Source: Thalassospira marina (GTDB taxonomy: Bacteria; Pseudomonadota; Alphaproteobacteria; Rhodospirillales; Thalassospiraceae). From it: a stretch of 64,000 bases of DNA. Shown piece by piece: positions 35,772 to 44,957 of this stretch (positions within the stretch are counted from its first letter, which is position 1; each line of letters starts with the position of its first letter). Location: the NCBI RefSeq assembly GCF_002844375.1, contig NZ_CP024199.1, forward strand, positions 4,318,001 through 4,382,000, given 5' to 3'. Position numbers and translations under genes: made by a program. A model generated the notes under the pieces. It searched no databases. It had not been told where the DNA came from and saw nothing but the letters and a program-made list of their open reading frames with translations.

Positions 35772-36196
35772 GGGGTGGGGATGCTCCCGTAATAGGACGA
35801 AACAGGGGTCGGGGTGATGGCAGTCGTTTTTACCGCCCGGTGCACATATTGGTACAGGGCGTCTCTTTCGCTGCTGCTGGCAATGATATCAACCATTTTC
35901 CAGCCCTGCTTTGCCAGCTTGCGCCGGTGCAGGTCATTGGCAACAAGGCCAAAACCGATGGAAATTACGATATTAAGCAGAAATTCCATTTCCGGGCCGC
36001 CATTGGCCAGATATATCGCCAGATTGACCAGCCCTGACACCACCAGAAGGCAGATAAAGGCCAGCCATTGCCGGTGAAACAGGGCCCAAAGGCCCGTCAG
36101 CAGAAACGCCCAGAAGTTGAAACCTTCACGGACCAGCACGGCATCCTCGATCGGATCGGCATGGCCGGGGTTGATATGAACGGTATAAACCTTCAT
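35768..36196 (-). CDS. DUF2628-domain membrane protein in the histidine operon
   Basis: The 142-residue protein has MKVYTVHINPGHADPIEDAVLVREGFNFWAFLLTGLWALFHRQWL, the DUF2628 signature, with three hydrophobic segments to about residue 90 and a soluble tail. Function is unknown. It lies between hisB and hisH in many alphaproteobacteria and overlaps hisH by 4 bp, so it is expressed with the pathway although no enzymatic link is known. Confidence 0.9.
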   Translation of the reverse strand: MKVYTVHINPGHADPIEDAVLVREGFNFWAFLLTGLWALFHRQWLAFICLLVVSGLVNLAIYLANGGPEMEFLLNIVISIGFGLVANDLHRRKLAKQGWKMVDIIASSSERDALYQYVHRAVKTTAITPTPVSSYYGSIPTP

Positions 36197-36281
36197 CGAA
36201 ATTCAGACTTTCGCCCCGGCACCGCCGATACGGCACCACCGGGATGGATTGGCCTGATAAGCAGGCCGGGAAACAGGGCGT

Positions 36282-36881
36282 TTAAAGTGACCCGCCCAGA
36301 ACACCCTTTGTCGACGGAATGGCATCGGACTTGCGCGGATCAATTTCGATCGCATCGCGCAGCGAACGTGCCAGCGCCTTGAAGCTGCTTTCGATAATAT
36401 GGTGATTATTTTCACCATACAGGTTTTCGACATGCAGCGTGATGCCGGCCGCCTGGGCAAACCCCTGAAACCATTCGCGGAACAGTTCGGTGTCCATATC
36501 GCCGATTTTGTCACGGGTGAAGGTGACATTCCAGATCAGGTAAGGGCGGCTGGAAATATCAAGGGCAACACGGGTCAGGGCTTCGTCCATCGGCAGAAGG
36601 CAGCTTCCGTAACGGGTGATGCCTTTTTTATCGCCCAGGGCCTTGGCAAAGGCCTGGCCAATCGCGATGCCGGAATCTTCGGTGGTATGATGGAAATCGA
36701 TATGCAGGTCGCCTTCGGCGCGAACCGTCAGGTCCATCAGGCTGTGGCGTGAAAGCTGTTCAAGCATGTGATCCAGAAAACCCACACCGGTTTTGATGTC
36801 ATAGACACCGGTACCGTCAAGATTGACCTCGGCGGTGATACGGGTTTCGTTGGTGTTGCGCTCTACGCGGGCCTTGCGCAT
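36282..36881 (-). CDS. hisB: Imidazoleglycerol-phosphate dehydratase
   Basis: Manganese-dependent dehydratase giving imidazole acetol phosphate. The 199-residue monofunctional enzyme has the His-rich metal motifs GVGFLDHMLEQLSRHS and DLHIDFHHTTEDSGIAIGQA, plus NNHHIIESSFKALARSLRDA. ATG 36881 has an excellent GGAAAGGAG upstream; the frame extends to 36938 without support. It is the first gene of the leftward his operon, divergent from hslV. Confidence 0.97.
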   Translation of the reverse strand: MRKARVERNTNETRITAEVNLDGTGVYDIKTGVGFLDHMLEQLSRHSLMDLTVRAEGDLHIDFHHTTEDSGIAIGQAFAKALGDKKGITRYGSCLLPMDEALTRVALDISSRPYLIWNVTFTRDKIGDMDTELFREWFQGFAQAAGITLHVENLYGENNHHIIESSFKALARSLRDAIEIDPRKSDAIPSTKGVLGGSL

Positions 36882-37103
36882 GCAAAGGCTCCTTTCCTGC
36901 AAAATCAATGCGTCTGTCAGCAGGTTATTTAGCAACATCGCATCTGAATTGCCAGTTTAACCGCATACCCAATGGCCGCAAAAATAACTGGCGGTAAAAA
37001 AGGGTGTGTGGTTTTGGCTGCTTGCTGCCCTGCCCCTTGACCCTGACACTCTACGTGCTAACTCTTGACCCGAACAAGCAAAGGCCAATTTCAGGAAGTT
37101 TTC

Positions 37104-37673
37104 ATGAGCGATCAATCGCAGCAAAGCTGGCACGGGACGACGATTCTTTCCGTTCGCAAAGGCAACCAGGTGGTGATTGCCGGCGACGGGCAGGTGTCCC
37201 TTGGCCAGACCGTGATCAAGGGCAATGCCCGCAAGGTGCGCCGTATCGGCCAGAAGCAGGACATTATTGTCGGCTTTGCCGGGGCCACCGCCGATGCCTT
37301 TACCCTGCTTGAACGGCTGGAAGCCAAACTGGAACGCCACCCCGGCCAGACCATGCGGGCCTGTGTCGAACTGGCAAAAGACTGGCGCACGGATCGTTAC
37401 CTGCGGCGCCTTGAAGCGATGATGGCCGTTGTTGACCGTGATATTTCACTGGTTCTGACCGGCATGGGCGATGTGCTTGAACCCGAAGACGGCATCATTG
37501 CCATTGGGTCGGGTGGCAATTACGCCCTGTCTGCGGCCCGTGCCCTGATTGACCAGGACATGGATGCCGAAGAAATTGCCCGCCGGGCCATGAAGATTGC
37601 CGGTGATATCTGCGTTTATACCAACGGCAATGTTACGCTTGAAAAAATCGATGAGGCAAAGGACGTCGCCTGA
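37104..37673 (+). CDS. hslV: ATP-dependent protease HslVU peptidase subunit
   Basis: Threonine peptidase of the ClpYQ protease. AGGAAG lies before ATG 37104. After MSDQSQQSWHG the catalytic Thr begins TTILSVRKGNQVVIAGDGQVSLGQTVIKGNARKVRR. The family motif VGFAGATADAFTLLERLE is present. The protein is 189 residues. The frame upstream to 37065 is not family-like. hslU follows after 72 bp. Confidence 0.97.
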   Translation: MSDQSQQSWHGTTILSVRKGNQVVIAGDGQVSLGQTVIKGNARKVRRIGQKQDIIVGFAGATADAFTLLERLEAKLERHPGQTMRACVELAKDWRTDRYLRRLEAMMAVVDRDISLVLTGMGDVLEPEDGIIAIGSGGNYALSAARALIDQDMDAEEIARRAMKIAGDICVYTNGNVTLEKIDEAKDVA

Positions 37674-37745
37674 GCGAGACGTCTGTCATCTGCGCAATGA
37701 TTGCCCATTAAGGGGATTATCGCGTTACAAACCGGACCAAAATAC

Positions 37746-39056
37746 ATGACACAGCAATTCAGCCCGCGCGAAATTGTTTCAGAACTTGATCGCCATATCA
37801 TCGGCCAGAAAGATGCCAAGCGCGCTGTCGCGGTGGCTCTGCGCAACCGCTGGCGCCGCCAGCAATTGACCGAGCCGATGCGCGGCGAAGTTCTGCCCAA
37901 AAACATCCTTATGATCGGCCCGACCGGGGTGGGTAAAACCGAAATTGCCCGCCGCCTTGCCAAGCTGGCCGATGCCCCCTTCCTGAAGGTTGAAGCAACC
38001 AAATTCACCGAAGTCGGTTATGTCGGGCGCGATGTTGAACAGATCATTCGCGACCTTCTGGAAGTTTCCATCGATCTCACCCGTTCGATGATGAAGCGCA
38101 AAGTGACGGCGAAGGCCGAGCTTCAGGCCGAGGAACGCATTCTCGACAGCCTGGTTGGTGATAATGCCTCTGCCGAGACGCGTCAGAAATTCCGCAAGAA
38201 ACTGCGCGAAGGCGAGTTGCAGGAAAAGGAAATCGAGATTCAGGTGCAGGAAAGTGCCTCGACCTCGATGCCGACCATTGATGTGCCGGGTATGCCTGGT
38301 GCGCAGATGGGGATGCTCAATCTGTCAGACATGTTTGGCAAAGCCTTTGGCGGCCAGACCAAAGCCAAACGCATGAGCGTTGCCGATGCCTTTGATCGCC
38401 TGATCGAGGAAGAATCCGACAAGCTTCTGGATATGGAAAAGGTGACGGCCGAAGCCATTGAGAATGTCGAACAGAACGGCATTGTCTTCCTTGACGAGAT
38501 CGACAAGATCACCGCGCGTTCCGAACGCGGTGGCGATGTGTCACGCGAAGGTGTGCAGCGCGACCTGCTGCCGCTGATCGAGGGCACCACGGTTTCAACC
38601 AAGCATGGCACAGTTAAAACCGATCATGTGCTGTTTATCTGCTCGGGTGCGTTCCATCTGGCAAAACCGTCGGACCTGCTGCCGGAATTGCAGGGTCGTT
38701 TGCCGATCCGGGTCGAGCTGAAGGCACTGACGGAATCTGACTTCCGCAGTATCCTGCTGGAACCCGAAGCATCGCTGATCAAGCAGTATATTGCCCTGAT
38801 GGGTACCGAAGACGTGACGCTGGAATTTGCCGACGATGCCATTGACGAAATTGCCCGCATTTCGGCATCGGTCAATGAAACGGTCGAAAATATCGGTGCG
38901 CGTCGCCTACATACGGTTCTGGAAAAGCTGCTGGATGAAATCAGCTTCACCGCCACCGACCGCTCCGGCGAGAAGGTCGTGATCGATGCGCAATATGTGC
39001 GTGATCAGGTCGAAGAACTTTCGAAAAACGCTGATCTGTCGAAATTCATTCTCTGA
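37746..39056 (+). CDS. hslU: ATP-dependent protease HslVU ATPase subunit
   Basis: AAA+ unfoldase feeding HslV. The 436-residue protein from ATG 37746 has FSPREIVSELDRHIIGQKDAKRAVAVALRNRWRR, Walker A GPTGVGKTE near residue 60, the I-domain with VTAKAELQAEERIL, Walker B IVFLDEIDKI near 247 and the arginine-finger/sensor region LPELQGRLPIRVEL. The C-terminal SKFIL matches the tail that docks into HslV. Terminator at 39093. Confidence 0.98.
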   Translation: MTQQFSPREIVSELDRHIIGQKDAKRAVAVALRNRWRRQQLTEPMRGEVLPKNILMIGPTGVGKTEIARRLAKLADAPFLKVEATKFTEVGYVGRDVEQIIRDLLEVSIDLTRSMMKRKVTAKAELQAEERILDSLVGDNASAETRQKFRKKLREGELQEKEIEIQVQESASTSMPTIDVPGMPGAQMGMLNLSDMFGKAFGGQTKAKRMSVADAFDRLIEEESDKLLDMEKVTAEAIENVEQNGIVFLDEIDKITARSERGGDVSREGVQRDLLPLIEGTTVSTKHGTVKTDHVLFICSGAFHLAKPSDLLPELQGRLPIRVELKALTESDFRSILLEPEASLIKQYIALMGTEDVTLEFADDAIDEIARISASVNETVENIGARRLHTVLEKLLDEISFTATDRSGEKVVIDAQYVRDQVEELSKNADLSKFIL

Positions 39057-39092
39057 CGTCAGATCACATCGAACAGATAGTCCGATGATCAT

Positions 39093-39125
39093 GAAGGCCA
39101 GCATTTCGGTGCTGGTCTTCTTTTG
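39093..39125 (+). terminator. Intrinsic terminator of hslVU
   Basis: The stem GAAGGCCAGCA / TGCTGGTCTTC with a 6-nt loop is followed by TTTTGTTTTG, 36 bp after the hslU stop. Confidence 0.92.
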
Positions 39126-39146
39126 TTTTGGTAGTGTTGTGTGTGA

Positions 39147-39174
39147 AAATGACAAAAAACAAAATTTGTCATTT
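39147..39174. promoter_or_regulatory. Perfect inverted repeat upstream of aldo-keto reductase/tetR
   Basis: The arms AAATGACAAA and TTTGTCATTT are separated by 8 A-rich bases, 54 bp before the reductase start. The downstream TetR-family gene is the obvious candidate ligand-responsive binder. Confidence 0.6.
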
Positions 39175-39227
39175 GTTATTTTTTGTAGTTAAGCTGGCTT
39201 CTGTCCCCAATAAACAGGAGCCTTGAT

Positions 39228-40202
39228 ATGACATTTCCTAACCGTTTTCTGGGTCGTAACGGCCCGGCTGTTTCGGCAATCGGGTTGGGCTGCATGGGCA
39301 TGTCGGATTTTTATGGTCCCAGTGTGCGCACCGATGCCCTGCAAACCATTGATCGGGCGTTGGAGGCGGGCATTACCCTGCTTGATACCGGTGATTTTTA
39401 CGGGATGGGCGATAATGAAATGCTGCTGGCCGAAGCCTTGCAGGGCACAGGCAAAAACAAACGTGACCGCGCTTTCATCCAGGTGAAATTTGGTGCCCAG
39501 CGCGGGCCGGATGGGGCGTTTCTTGGTACGGATGCAAGGCCCGCTGCCGTGAAAACCGCGCTGGCCTATTCGTTAAAGCGGCTTAAAACCGACTATGTCG
39601 ATTTATACATGACCGGGCTGGACCCCACTGTGCCGATTGAAGAAACAATTGGTGCAATGGCGGATCTGGTGGAACAGGGATATGTGCGCCATATCGGTAT
39701 TTCCAACCTGGATGCAGCCATAATCCGCCGGGCCCATGCCACCCACCCGATTACCGCCCTGCAATATGAATACAGCGTCATTTCGCGTGATATGGAGGCG
39801 GAAATTCTGCCGCTGTGCCGGGAACTGGGGATTGGCATAACCGCCTATGGCGTGCTTGGCCGTGGCCTTTTGACGGGCAGTACTGGCGCTGGCGAAACAG
39901 ACTGGCGATCAAAAATTCTGCCGCGTTTTCAGGGGGAAAACCTTGAAGCCAACCGCAAGCTGGTGGCTGTTTTGCAGGATTTTGCCCGGCAGGAAGGATT
40001 AAGCCCGGCACAGGCCGCGATTGCCTGGGTGGCAAGCCAGGGAGAGGATATTATTCCCCTTGTCGGTGCGCGCACCCTTGCCCGCCTTGAGGAAGCAATT
40101 GCCAGCCCCCTGAAATTGCCTGCCGGTATTTTGGCCCGTATGGAAAAGGCCCTGCCGACAGACCAGGTGCAGGGAAGCCGGTTAATGTCGCTGCGGCGGT
40201 GA
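39228..40202 (+). CDS. Aldo/keto reductase-like protein with the catalytic His missing
   Basis: The 324-residue TIM-barrel protein has FLGRNGPAVSAIGLGCMGMSDFYGPS and LDTGDFYGMGDNEMLLAEAL with the tetrad Asp and Tyr, and the Lys in IQVKFGAQ. Where relatives have DLYYQHRVDP, this one reads DLYMTGLDP, so the tetrad His is gone and the segment is one residue short. It may be a slow or altered enzyme, or use another residue. AGGAGCC precedes the ATG; tetR follows after 42 bp, so the two are probably an operon. Confidence 0.85.
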   Translation: MTFPNRFLGRNGPAVSAIGLGCMGMSDFYGPSVRTDALQTIDRALEAGITLLDTGDFYGMGDNEMLLAEALQGTGKNKRDRAFIQVKFGAQRGPDGAFLGTDARPAAVKTALAYSLKRLKTDYVDLYMTGLDPTVPIEETIGAMADLVEQGYVRHIGISNLDAAIIRRAHATHPITALQYEYSVISRDMEAEILPLCRELGIGITAYGVLGRGLLTGSTGAGETDWRSKILPRFQGENLEANRKLVAVLQDFARQEGLSPAQAAIAWVASQGEDIIPLVGARTLARLEEAIASPLKLPAGILARMEKALPTDQVQGSRLMSLRR

Positions 40203-40244
40203 AGCCCCTCGACACAGGGAAGTTCCCCGGATTATGGTGCGGGG

Positions 40245-40853
40245 ATGAAAGCAAACAGTACTGATACGGGCGATATGTATGCCCGTATTCTTGATACCGC
40301 AGAGACATTGTTACGCCGTTTTGGACCGGAAAAATTGACGGTTACCGATGTGGCGCGGGCAATGGATATGAGCCATGGCAATGTGTATCGCCACATTCCC
40401 AGCAAGGCGGCCTTGCGTGCGGCCGTGATTGCGCGCTGGCTTGAAAAGGTATCACACCTGACTGATGCCATTGCCCAAAACGCAGGCCCGGCAGATCAGC
40501 GCCTGCGGGAATGGCTGGTGGAACTGGCCGTGATCAAGCAGCGCAAGGTAACCGAAGACGCCGAAATGCTGGCAGGTGCCGCCCTGGTGGTGCGTGAAAG
40601 CCCGGATGTTGAACAGGAACATTCAGCGCGTTTGCGCATCCAGGTGATTAAAATTCTGCAAGACGGGCTTAAAGACGGCACCTTGCCCCATGCTGGCGAT
40701 GTGGGCGTATCGGCATCGGCGATATTGAATGCGACATTCCGTTATCACCACCCGGACCTGGTGGCAAAGGGCGGTGCGCCGGAAAAGCAGCTTGCTGCAT
40801 TGCAGGATGTTGTGTCGCTGATCCTTGCCGGGTTGCAACGCTTGCCGGAATGA
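40245..40853 (+). CDS. TetR/AcrR-family transcriptional regulator
   Basis: The 202-residue protein begins with the helix-turn-helix ARILDTAETLLRRFGPEKLTVTDVARAMDMSHGNVYRHIPSKAALRAAVIARWL. A ligand-binding domain follows from residue 70 (DAIAQNAGPADQRLREWLVELAVIKQRK), rather Ala/Gln rich. It is in the same direction as the reductase before it and probably represses that pair through the dyad at 39147. Confidence 0.9.
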   Translation: MKANSTDTGDMYARILDTAETLLRRFGPEKLTVTDVARAMDMSHGNVYRHIPSKAALRAAVIARWLEKVSHLTDAIAQNAGPADQRLREWLVELAVIKQRKVTEDAEMLAGAALVVRESPDVEQEHSARLRIQVIKILQDGLKDGTLPHAGDVGVSASAILNATFRYHHPDLVAKGGAPEKQLAALQDVVSLILAGLQRLPE

Positions 40854-40896
40854 TCGGGCTGGCAGCCTGATCTGTCCGTCGATCGTTAAGGCGTGA

Positions 40897-42306
40897 TTAA
40901 GCGCTGTAAAGCTTATGGACGTTATCGGTTGTGCGGGCGGGCAGGTAAACGGTGAAGACAGACCCTTTGCCAACTTCGCTTTCAATCGTCATGGTGCCGC
41001 GGTGGCGCTGAACCAGATGTTTGACAATGGCAAGGCCAAGGCCGGTGCCACCAACCGCGCGGGAACGGGCGGTATCGACACGGTAAAAACGTTCGGTCAG
41101 GCGCGGCAGATGTTCGCGTGCAATACCATCAGACCGGTCGCAGACCGATACGGCCATGATGCGGCTGTGGCGATAGCGCGCAAGGGCTGCTGGCGGGTTT
41201 TTCACCAGGTTCAGTTTCACATCAACGGTGCTGTCCTGGTGGCCATATTTGATGGCGTTTTCGATCAGGTTCTGGAAAACCTGGATCAGTTCCTTTTCCT
41301 CGCCAATCGTGTGGGTGTCTTCCAGGTTGGATGTTACCCGGATCGCCATGCTTTTGGCATCCGCCTTGACCTTGAGGCCCGTTGCCACTTTTTCGATAAT
41401 GGTGGTGACATCGCAATCGCTTGACGGCGGGGTATGTTCGTTCAGCTCGATCCGGGCAAGGGACAGCAGGTCTTCGACCAGGCTTTGCATGCGTTGTGCC
41501 TGATCGCGCATCACCGGCAGGAACTGGCCAAGGGCATCGGGGTCGTCCTTGGCGGGGCCTTCGAGTGTTTCGATGAAACCCAGCAGCACCGAAAGCGGGG
41601 TGCGCAATTCATGGCCGGCATCGGCGGCAAAATCGGCGCGCATCTGTTCGACCTTGCGCAGTTCTGTCAGGTCGCTAAAGGACAGGACAAAATTGCGATT
41701 GCCGGTTTCGGCAGGCAAATGGGCGGTCAATACGTCGAAATGGCGCTGGGCGTCGCTGGCAAGCACAAATTCGGTATGCTGCATTTTGCGCCGGCCCGAA
41801 GACACCATATCAAAGGCATCCAGCAGGATGGGATCACGGATAAAGCGGGTCAGGTCATAGCCGGTTTCAAGGTTGTGAAACAAAGACTTGGCCGCCTGGT
41901 TAAAGCCGGTCACCGTGCGCTGGCGGTTCACCATCACCACCGGGTTTGGCAGGTGGTCAAGGATTTCGGCATCGGTGCTGGTTTGGGCTTCCAGGTCCAG
42001 GATGCGTTCGCGAAAGGCCGTTGTCACCTGGGTATAAAGCGATGAAAGCTCGGCTGCGGCCTCGAATGTCAGGCGCTGCGGCGGGGTGCCGCGAAAATGA
42101 TCCCGCAGGGTGGCGGCATAGCGGGCAACAGCGCGCAGATCCTTGAAATAAATGCGCAGCAGGCCGACAATGCCCAGCCATGATGCACCCGCAGCAACCA
42201 CGGCAAGCCCCCAGGCGATCTGGTCGGACGCGGCCAGCAATACCAGAATGGCAGCAGGCGGAATGTTCAGTGCGAACGCTGTCGCAAGCAATTGCCGAAA
42301 GCCCAA
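40897..42306 (-). CDS. phoR: PhoR-like sensor histidine kinase
   Basis: The 469-residue protein has two membrane segments near the N-terminus, a PAS region (DAEILDHLPNPVVMVNRQRTVTGFNQAAKSLFHN), the H-box HELRTPLSVLLGFIETLEGP near residue 235, the N-box NLIENAIKYG, and RLTERFYRVDTARSRAVGGTGLGLAIVKH (F/G2 boxes) typical of PhoR. In the G1 box the usual DNGEGI is DRSDGI, so one Gly is Ser. PhoR normally sits with pstSCAB-phoU-phoB; no such gene is here. Named by similarity only. Confidence 0.82.
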   Translation of the reverse strand: MGFRQLLATAFALNIPPAAILVLLAASDQIAWGLAVVAAGASWLGIVGLLRIYFKDLRAVARYAATLRDHFRGTPPQRLTFEAAAELSSLYTQVTTAFRERILDLEAQTSTDAEILDHLPNPVVMVNRQRTVTGFNQAAKSLFHNLETGYDLTRFIRDPILLDAFDMVSSGRRKMQHTEFVLASDAQRHFDVLTAHLPAETGNRNFVLSFSDLTELRKVEQMRADFAADAGHELRTPLSVLLGFIETLEGPAKDDPDALGQFLPVMRDQAQRMQSLVEDLLSLARIELNEHTPPSSDCDVTTIIEKVATGLKVKADAKSMAIRVTSNLEDTHTIGEEKELIQVFQNLIENAIKYGHQDSTVDVKLNLVKNPPAALARYRHSRIMAVSVCDRSDGIAREHLPRLTERFYRVDTARSRAVGGTGLGLAIVKHLVQRHRGTMTIESEVGKGSVFTVYLPARTTDNVHKLYSA

Positions 42307-42445
42307 GAGGTTCTCCAGATCAAAGCGGCGGCATCAAATAGAGCGAGATAAATTTTGCCTAACATGATGATGTCAGAGCGAATATCAAATCAACTTTAGA
42401 TGACAGTTTTCAATTCATTGAAAACTATCGGCTTTTTCATATGAA

Positions 42446-42480
42446 AAATGCCGCCTCGTGCAAAAACGGAGCGGCATTTG
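42446..42480 (-). terminator. Intrinsic terminator of the RutE-like gene
   Basis: The stem AAATGCCGC / GCGGCATTT; read leftward it ends in T-rich sequence (TTTTTC). It lies about 35 bp after the stop of the leftward nitroreductase gene. Confidence 0.8.
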
Positions 42481-42512
42481 ACGGAGTCGCACTGTAATTT
42501 ATACGATTGGCC

Positions 42513-43094
42513 TTAAAGGATGCTTGCACCTTCATCAAATGCCAGGCGCGGGCTGCGGGCAAACAGTTTGGCGGCATCGCCATAGCCGATATTGACCATG
42601 AAATTGGTTTTAACAGCCGTGCCAGCGAAAAATTCGCGATCAACACCCTCAGCATCAAAGCCCGACATCGGCCCGCAATCTAGGCCAAGGCTGCGCAGGG
42701 CTAAAATCAGATAGGCGCCCTGCAGGCTGGCATTGCGAAAGGCGGTTGCCTTGATCAGCTCGTCATTGCCAGCAAACCAGGAACGGGCATCGGCATGGGG
42801 GAAAAGCTGCGGCAGTTTTTCGTAAAATTCCATGTCCTGGCCGATAATGGCGGTTACCGGGGCTTCCATGGTTTTGGCGCGGTTGCCTTCGGCCATGAGC
42901 GGTTCAAGGCGGGCTTTGGCGTCTTTGCTTTCGACAAAAATCACGCGCATCGGTTCGCAATTGGCGCTGGTCGGGCCCATCACGGCCAGGTCCCATGCCT
43001 GTTGCAACAGGGCGCGGTCGACCTTTTTATCCTGCCAGCCATTATGGGTGCGGGCATCGTTAAACAGGATATCGAGGGCTTTTTGATCAATCAT
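42513..43094 (-). CDS. rutE: RutE-like malonic semialdehyde reductase / nitroreductase-family protein
   Basis: The 193-residue protein resembles E. coli RutE closely: LFNDARTHNGWQDKKVD, MGPTSANCEPMRVIFV, FYEKLPQLFPHADARSWFAGN, TAFRNASLQGAYLILALRSLGLDCGPMSGFDAEGVDREFFAG and NIGYGDAAKLFARSPRL. RutE reduces malonic semialdehyde from pyrimidine breakdown using FMN. No other rut gene is in the window, so the in vivo substrate may differ. ATG 43094 has AGAAAG upstream; a GTG at 43136 is less likely. Confidence 0.9.
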   Translation of the reverse strand: MIDQKALDILFNDARTHNGWQDKKVDRALLQQAWDLAVMGPTSANCEPMRVIFVESKDAKARLEPLMAEGNRAKTMEAPVTAIIGQDMEFYEKLPQLFPHADARSWFAGNDELIKATAFRNASLQGAYLILALRSLGLDCGPMSGFDAEGVDREFFAGTAVKTNFMVNIGYGDAAKLFARSPRLAFDEGASIL

Positions 43095-43575
43095 TTTGAA
43101 AAACTTTCTGGATTGTTCAGGGTTTAGGGTCTGCACCCTATTGCCAGCAGCCTAGGCAAATAACATGGCAATGAGAAGGCCCGACTTGGCGCAAGTCATT
43201 TTGATGGATCGCCATTCTGATGTTGCGCCCCTGTCGGCGCCAAACTTCAACGGCGTTATCACGGCAACGGTTGGCATTGCTTTCTTTGCACTGGTAATCG
43301 TGATGGGGATGGCGATGGGCCGGGTATGGGATCAATCCCGGGTATTATGCGTTATGATGCCCGTGGTAAGGCAGTTTGCCCGGCGATATCTGGCCGATCA
43401 GGTGGTGTTTTGCCGGTTTTGCGATGTGATTAGGCCGGTTTTGGGCCGCAAATATATGAAATGCAGCGTAAAATTGGCCAATATGTCGTCACGCATTGCC
43501 ACAATATCGCGACAATGGCGATGTTTTATGTCGCCCGGACCGATGCACAGATCATTGAATGGCATGGATAAATAA
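43095..43575. other. Gene-free 480-bp divergent spacer
   Basis: Lies between rutE and the polysaccharide deacetylase and must hold both promoters. A 136-codon frame (43165-43575) crosses it, but its sequence has an unnatural Met/Arg/Cys-rich composition, resembles no family and ends at the next start. I regard it as spurious. No strong hairpin or repeat was seen. Confidence 0.4.
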
Positions 43576-44871
43576 ATGCAGATCGATAAAAACAATTCCC
43601 GTTCCGGCCTGTGGGCACAGCCAAATCCTAAACGGCATATGGTGCGTGGCGCGCTTTTGATGGCAGCGACGGCATTGGCCTTTACCCTGGCGGCCCCGGC
43701 ACAGGCGCAAAACGCGCAGAATATGGAAATTACCGGCGATGCCGCGCCACAGAAGGCTGCGGGATCAAATGAAGCCACCGCCCAAAAGGCGGTACCTTCT
43801 GCACCGGCTGAAGGGTCTTCCGCACCGAAAACCACATCCGGTGCGCCGTCACCGTCGACCAGCCCGGCGGCCACTTCTCCGGCAGCAGCGGAATCGGGTG
43901 TGACGGCGAAACAGGATGCCGGCTCATCGGCGGTGGTATTTATGTATCACCGTTTTGACGAAGGTGAATATCCGTCAACCAATACACGGGTGGATCAGCT
44001 TTCAGCCCATATCGCCGAACTTGGCAAATCGAAATACCATGTGATGGATGTGGGCAAGATCGTTGCCGCCATCGCCAATGGCAGCCCCCTTCCCGACCGG
44101 GCCATTGGCATTACCGTAGATGATGCCTATCGCACCTTTTATTCGGTTGCCTGGCCGATGTTTAAAAAGGCGGGAATGCCGGTTACGGTTTTTGTCTCAA
44201 CCAGCCAGCTTGATGCCGGTTATGACAGCTACATGACCTGGGATATGCTGCGCGATCTGGTCAAGCAGGGTGTTACCGTAGGAGGGCATAGCAACAGCCA
44301 CGCCCATCTTTCGGCCATTTCGGCGGCAGAGGCCAAAGCCGAACTGGAAAAATCGGCACAGCGTTTCAAACAGGAACTGGGTTTTGTGCCCGAACTGTTT
44401 GCATACCCCTATGGTGAAGCCAGCAGTGAGGTGCAGCAGGCCGTGCGCGATGCCGGTTATAAGGCTGCCTTTGGCCAGCAAAGCGGCGGGTTTGATAAAA
44501 CGGCCGACCGGTTTTATCTGCCGCGTTTTGCCCTGAATGAACATTACGGGTCGCTCGACCGGTTTGAACTGGCGGCAAATTCACTGCCGCTTGATGTTTC
44601 CGACCTGACACCGGCGGATTATACCCTGACCCGTAATCCGCCTGCCTTCGGTTTTACCTTGCAGCAGCCGGCCAAGGATGTGAAATGTTATCCGTCCGAT
44701 GGCACCGCCACCATGAGCCGCCTTGGCGAAGAACGTGTGGAAGTCCGCCTTGATGGGCCGGTCTCGCCGGGTCGCTGGCGCATCAACTGCACTGCGGGTG
44801 GACCGGATGGCCGCTGGCGCTGGCTGGGGATGCTTTATACCGTCCCCGAAGGGATCAAAAACCCCGGTTAA
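43576..44871 (+). CDS. Secreted polysaccharide deacetylase (NodB domain)
   Basis: The 431-residue exported protein has a signal peptide (cleavage near AQAQ-N, residue 45), a Ser/Pro/Ala linker to about residue 110, and a NodB domain: VVFMYHRFDEGEYPSTNT, ITVDDAYRTF (metal Asp pair), GGHSNSHAHLS (metal His pair) and FAYPYGE. A C-terminal domain of about 85 residues (CYPSDGTATM to the end, with WRINCTAG) may bind carbohydrate or be a beta-sandwich. It probably deacetylates a surface or peptidoglycan glycan. A palindrome CCCCGGTT/AACCGGGG overlaps the stop. Confidence 0.9.
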   Translation: MQIDKNNSRSGLWAQPNPKRHMVRGALLMAATALAFTLAAPAQAQNAQNMEITGDAAPQKAAGSNEATAQKAVPSAPAEGSSAPKTTSGAPSPSTSPAATSPAAAESGVTAKQDAGSSAVVFMYHRFDEGEYPSTNTRVDQLSAHIAELGKSKYHVMDVGKIVAAIANGSPLPDRAIGITVDDAYRTFYSVAWPMFKKAGMPVTVFVSTSQLDAGYDSYMTWDMLRDLVKQGVTVGGHSNSHAHLSAISAAEAKAELEKSAQRFKQELGFVPELFAYPYGEASSEVQQAVRDAGYKAAFGQQSGGFDKTADRFYLPRFALNEHYGSLDRFELAANSLPLDVSDLTPADYTLTRNPPAFGFTLQQPAKDVKCYPSDGTATMSRLGEERVEVRLDGPVSPGRWRINCTAGGPDGRWRWLGMLYTVPEGIKNPG

Positions 44872-44957
44872 AACCGGGGAATTCCCTTATTTACGCATCA
44901 TTTTCGTTTTTTCCTGATGAATAACGGCTATTGCGTGTTGAACCGCAACGCGCTAGG

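Noticed and set aside
43165..43575. Plus-strand frame of 136 codons before the polysaccharide deacetylase
   Set aside because: Met/Arg/Cys-rich, resembles no family, lacks a ribosome site and ends at the next start.
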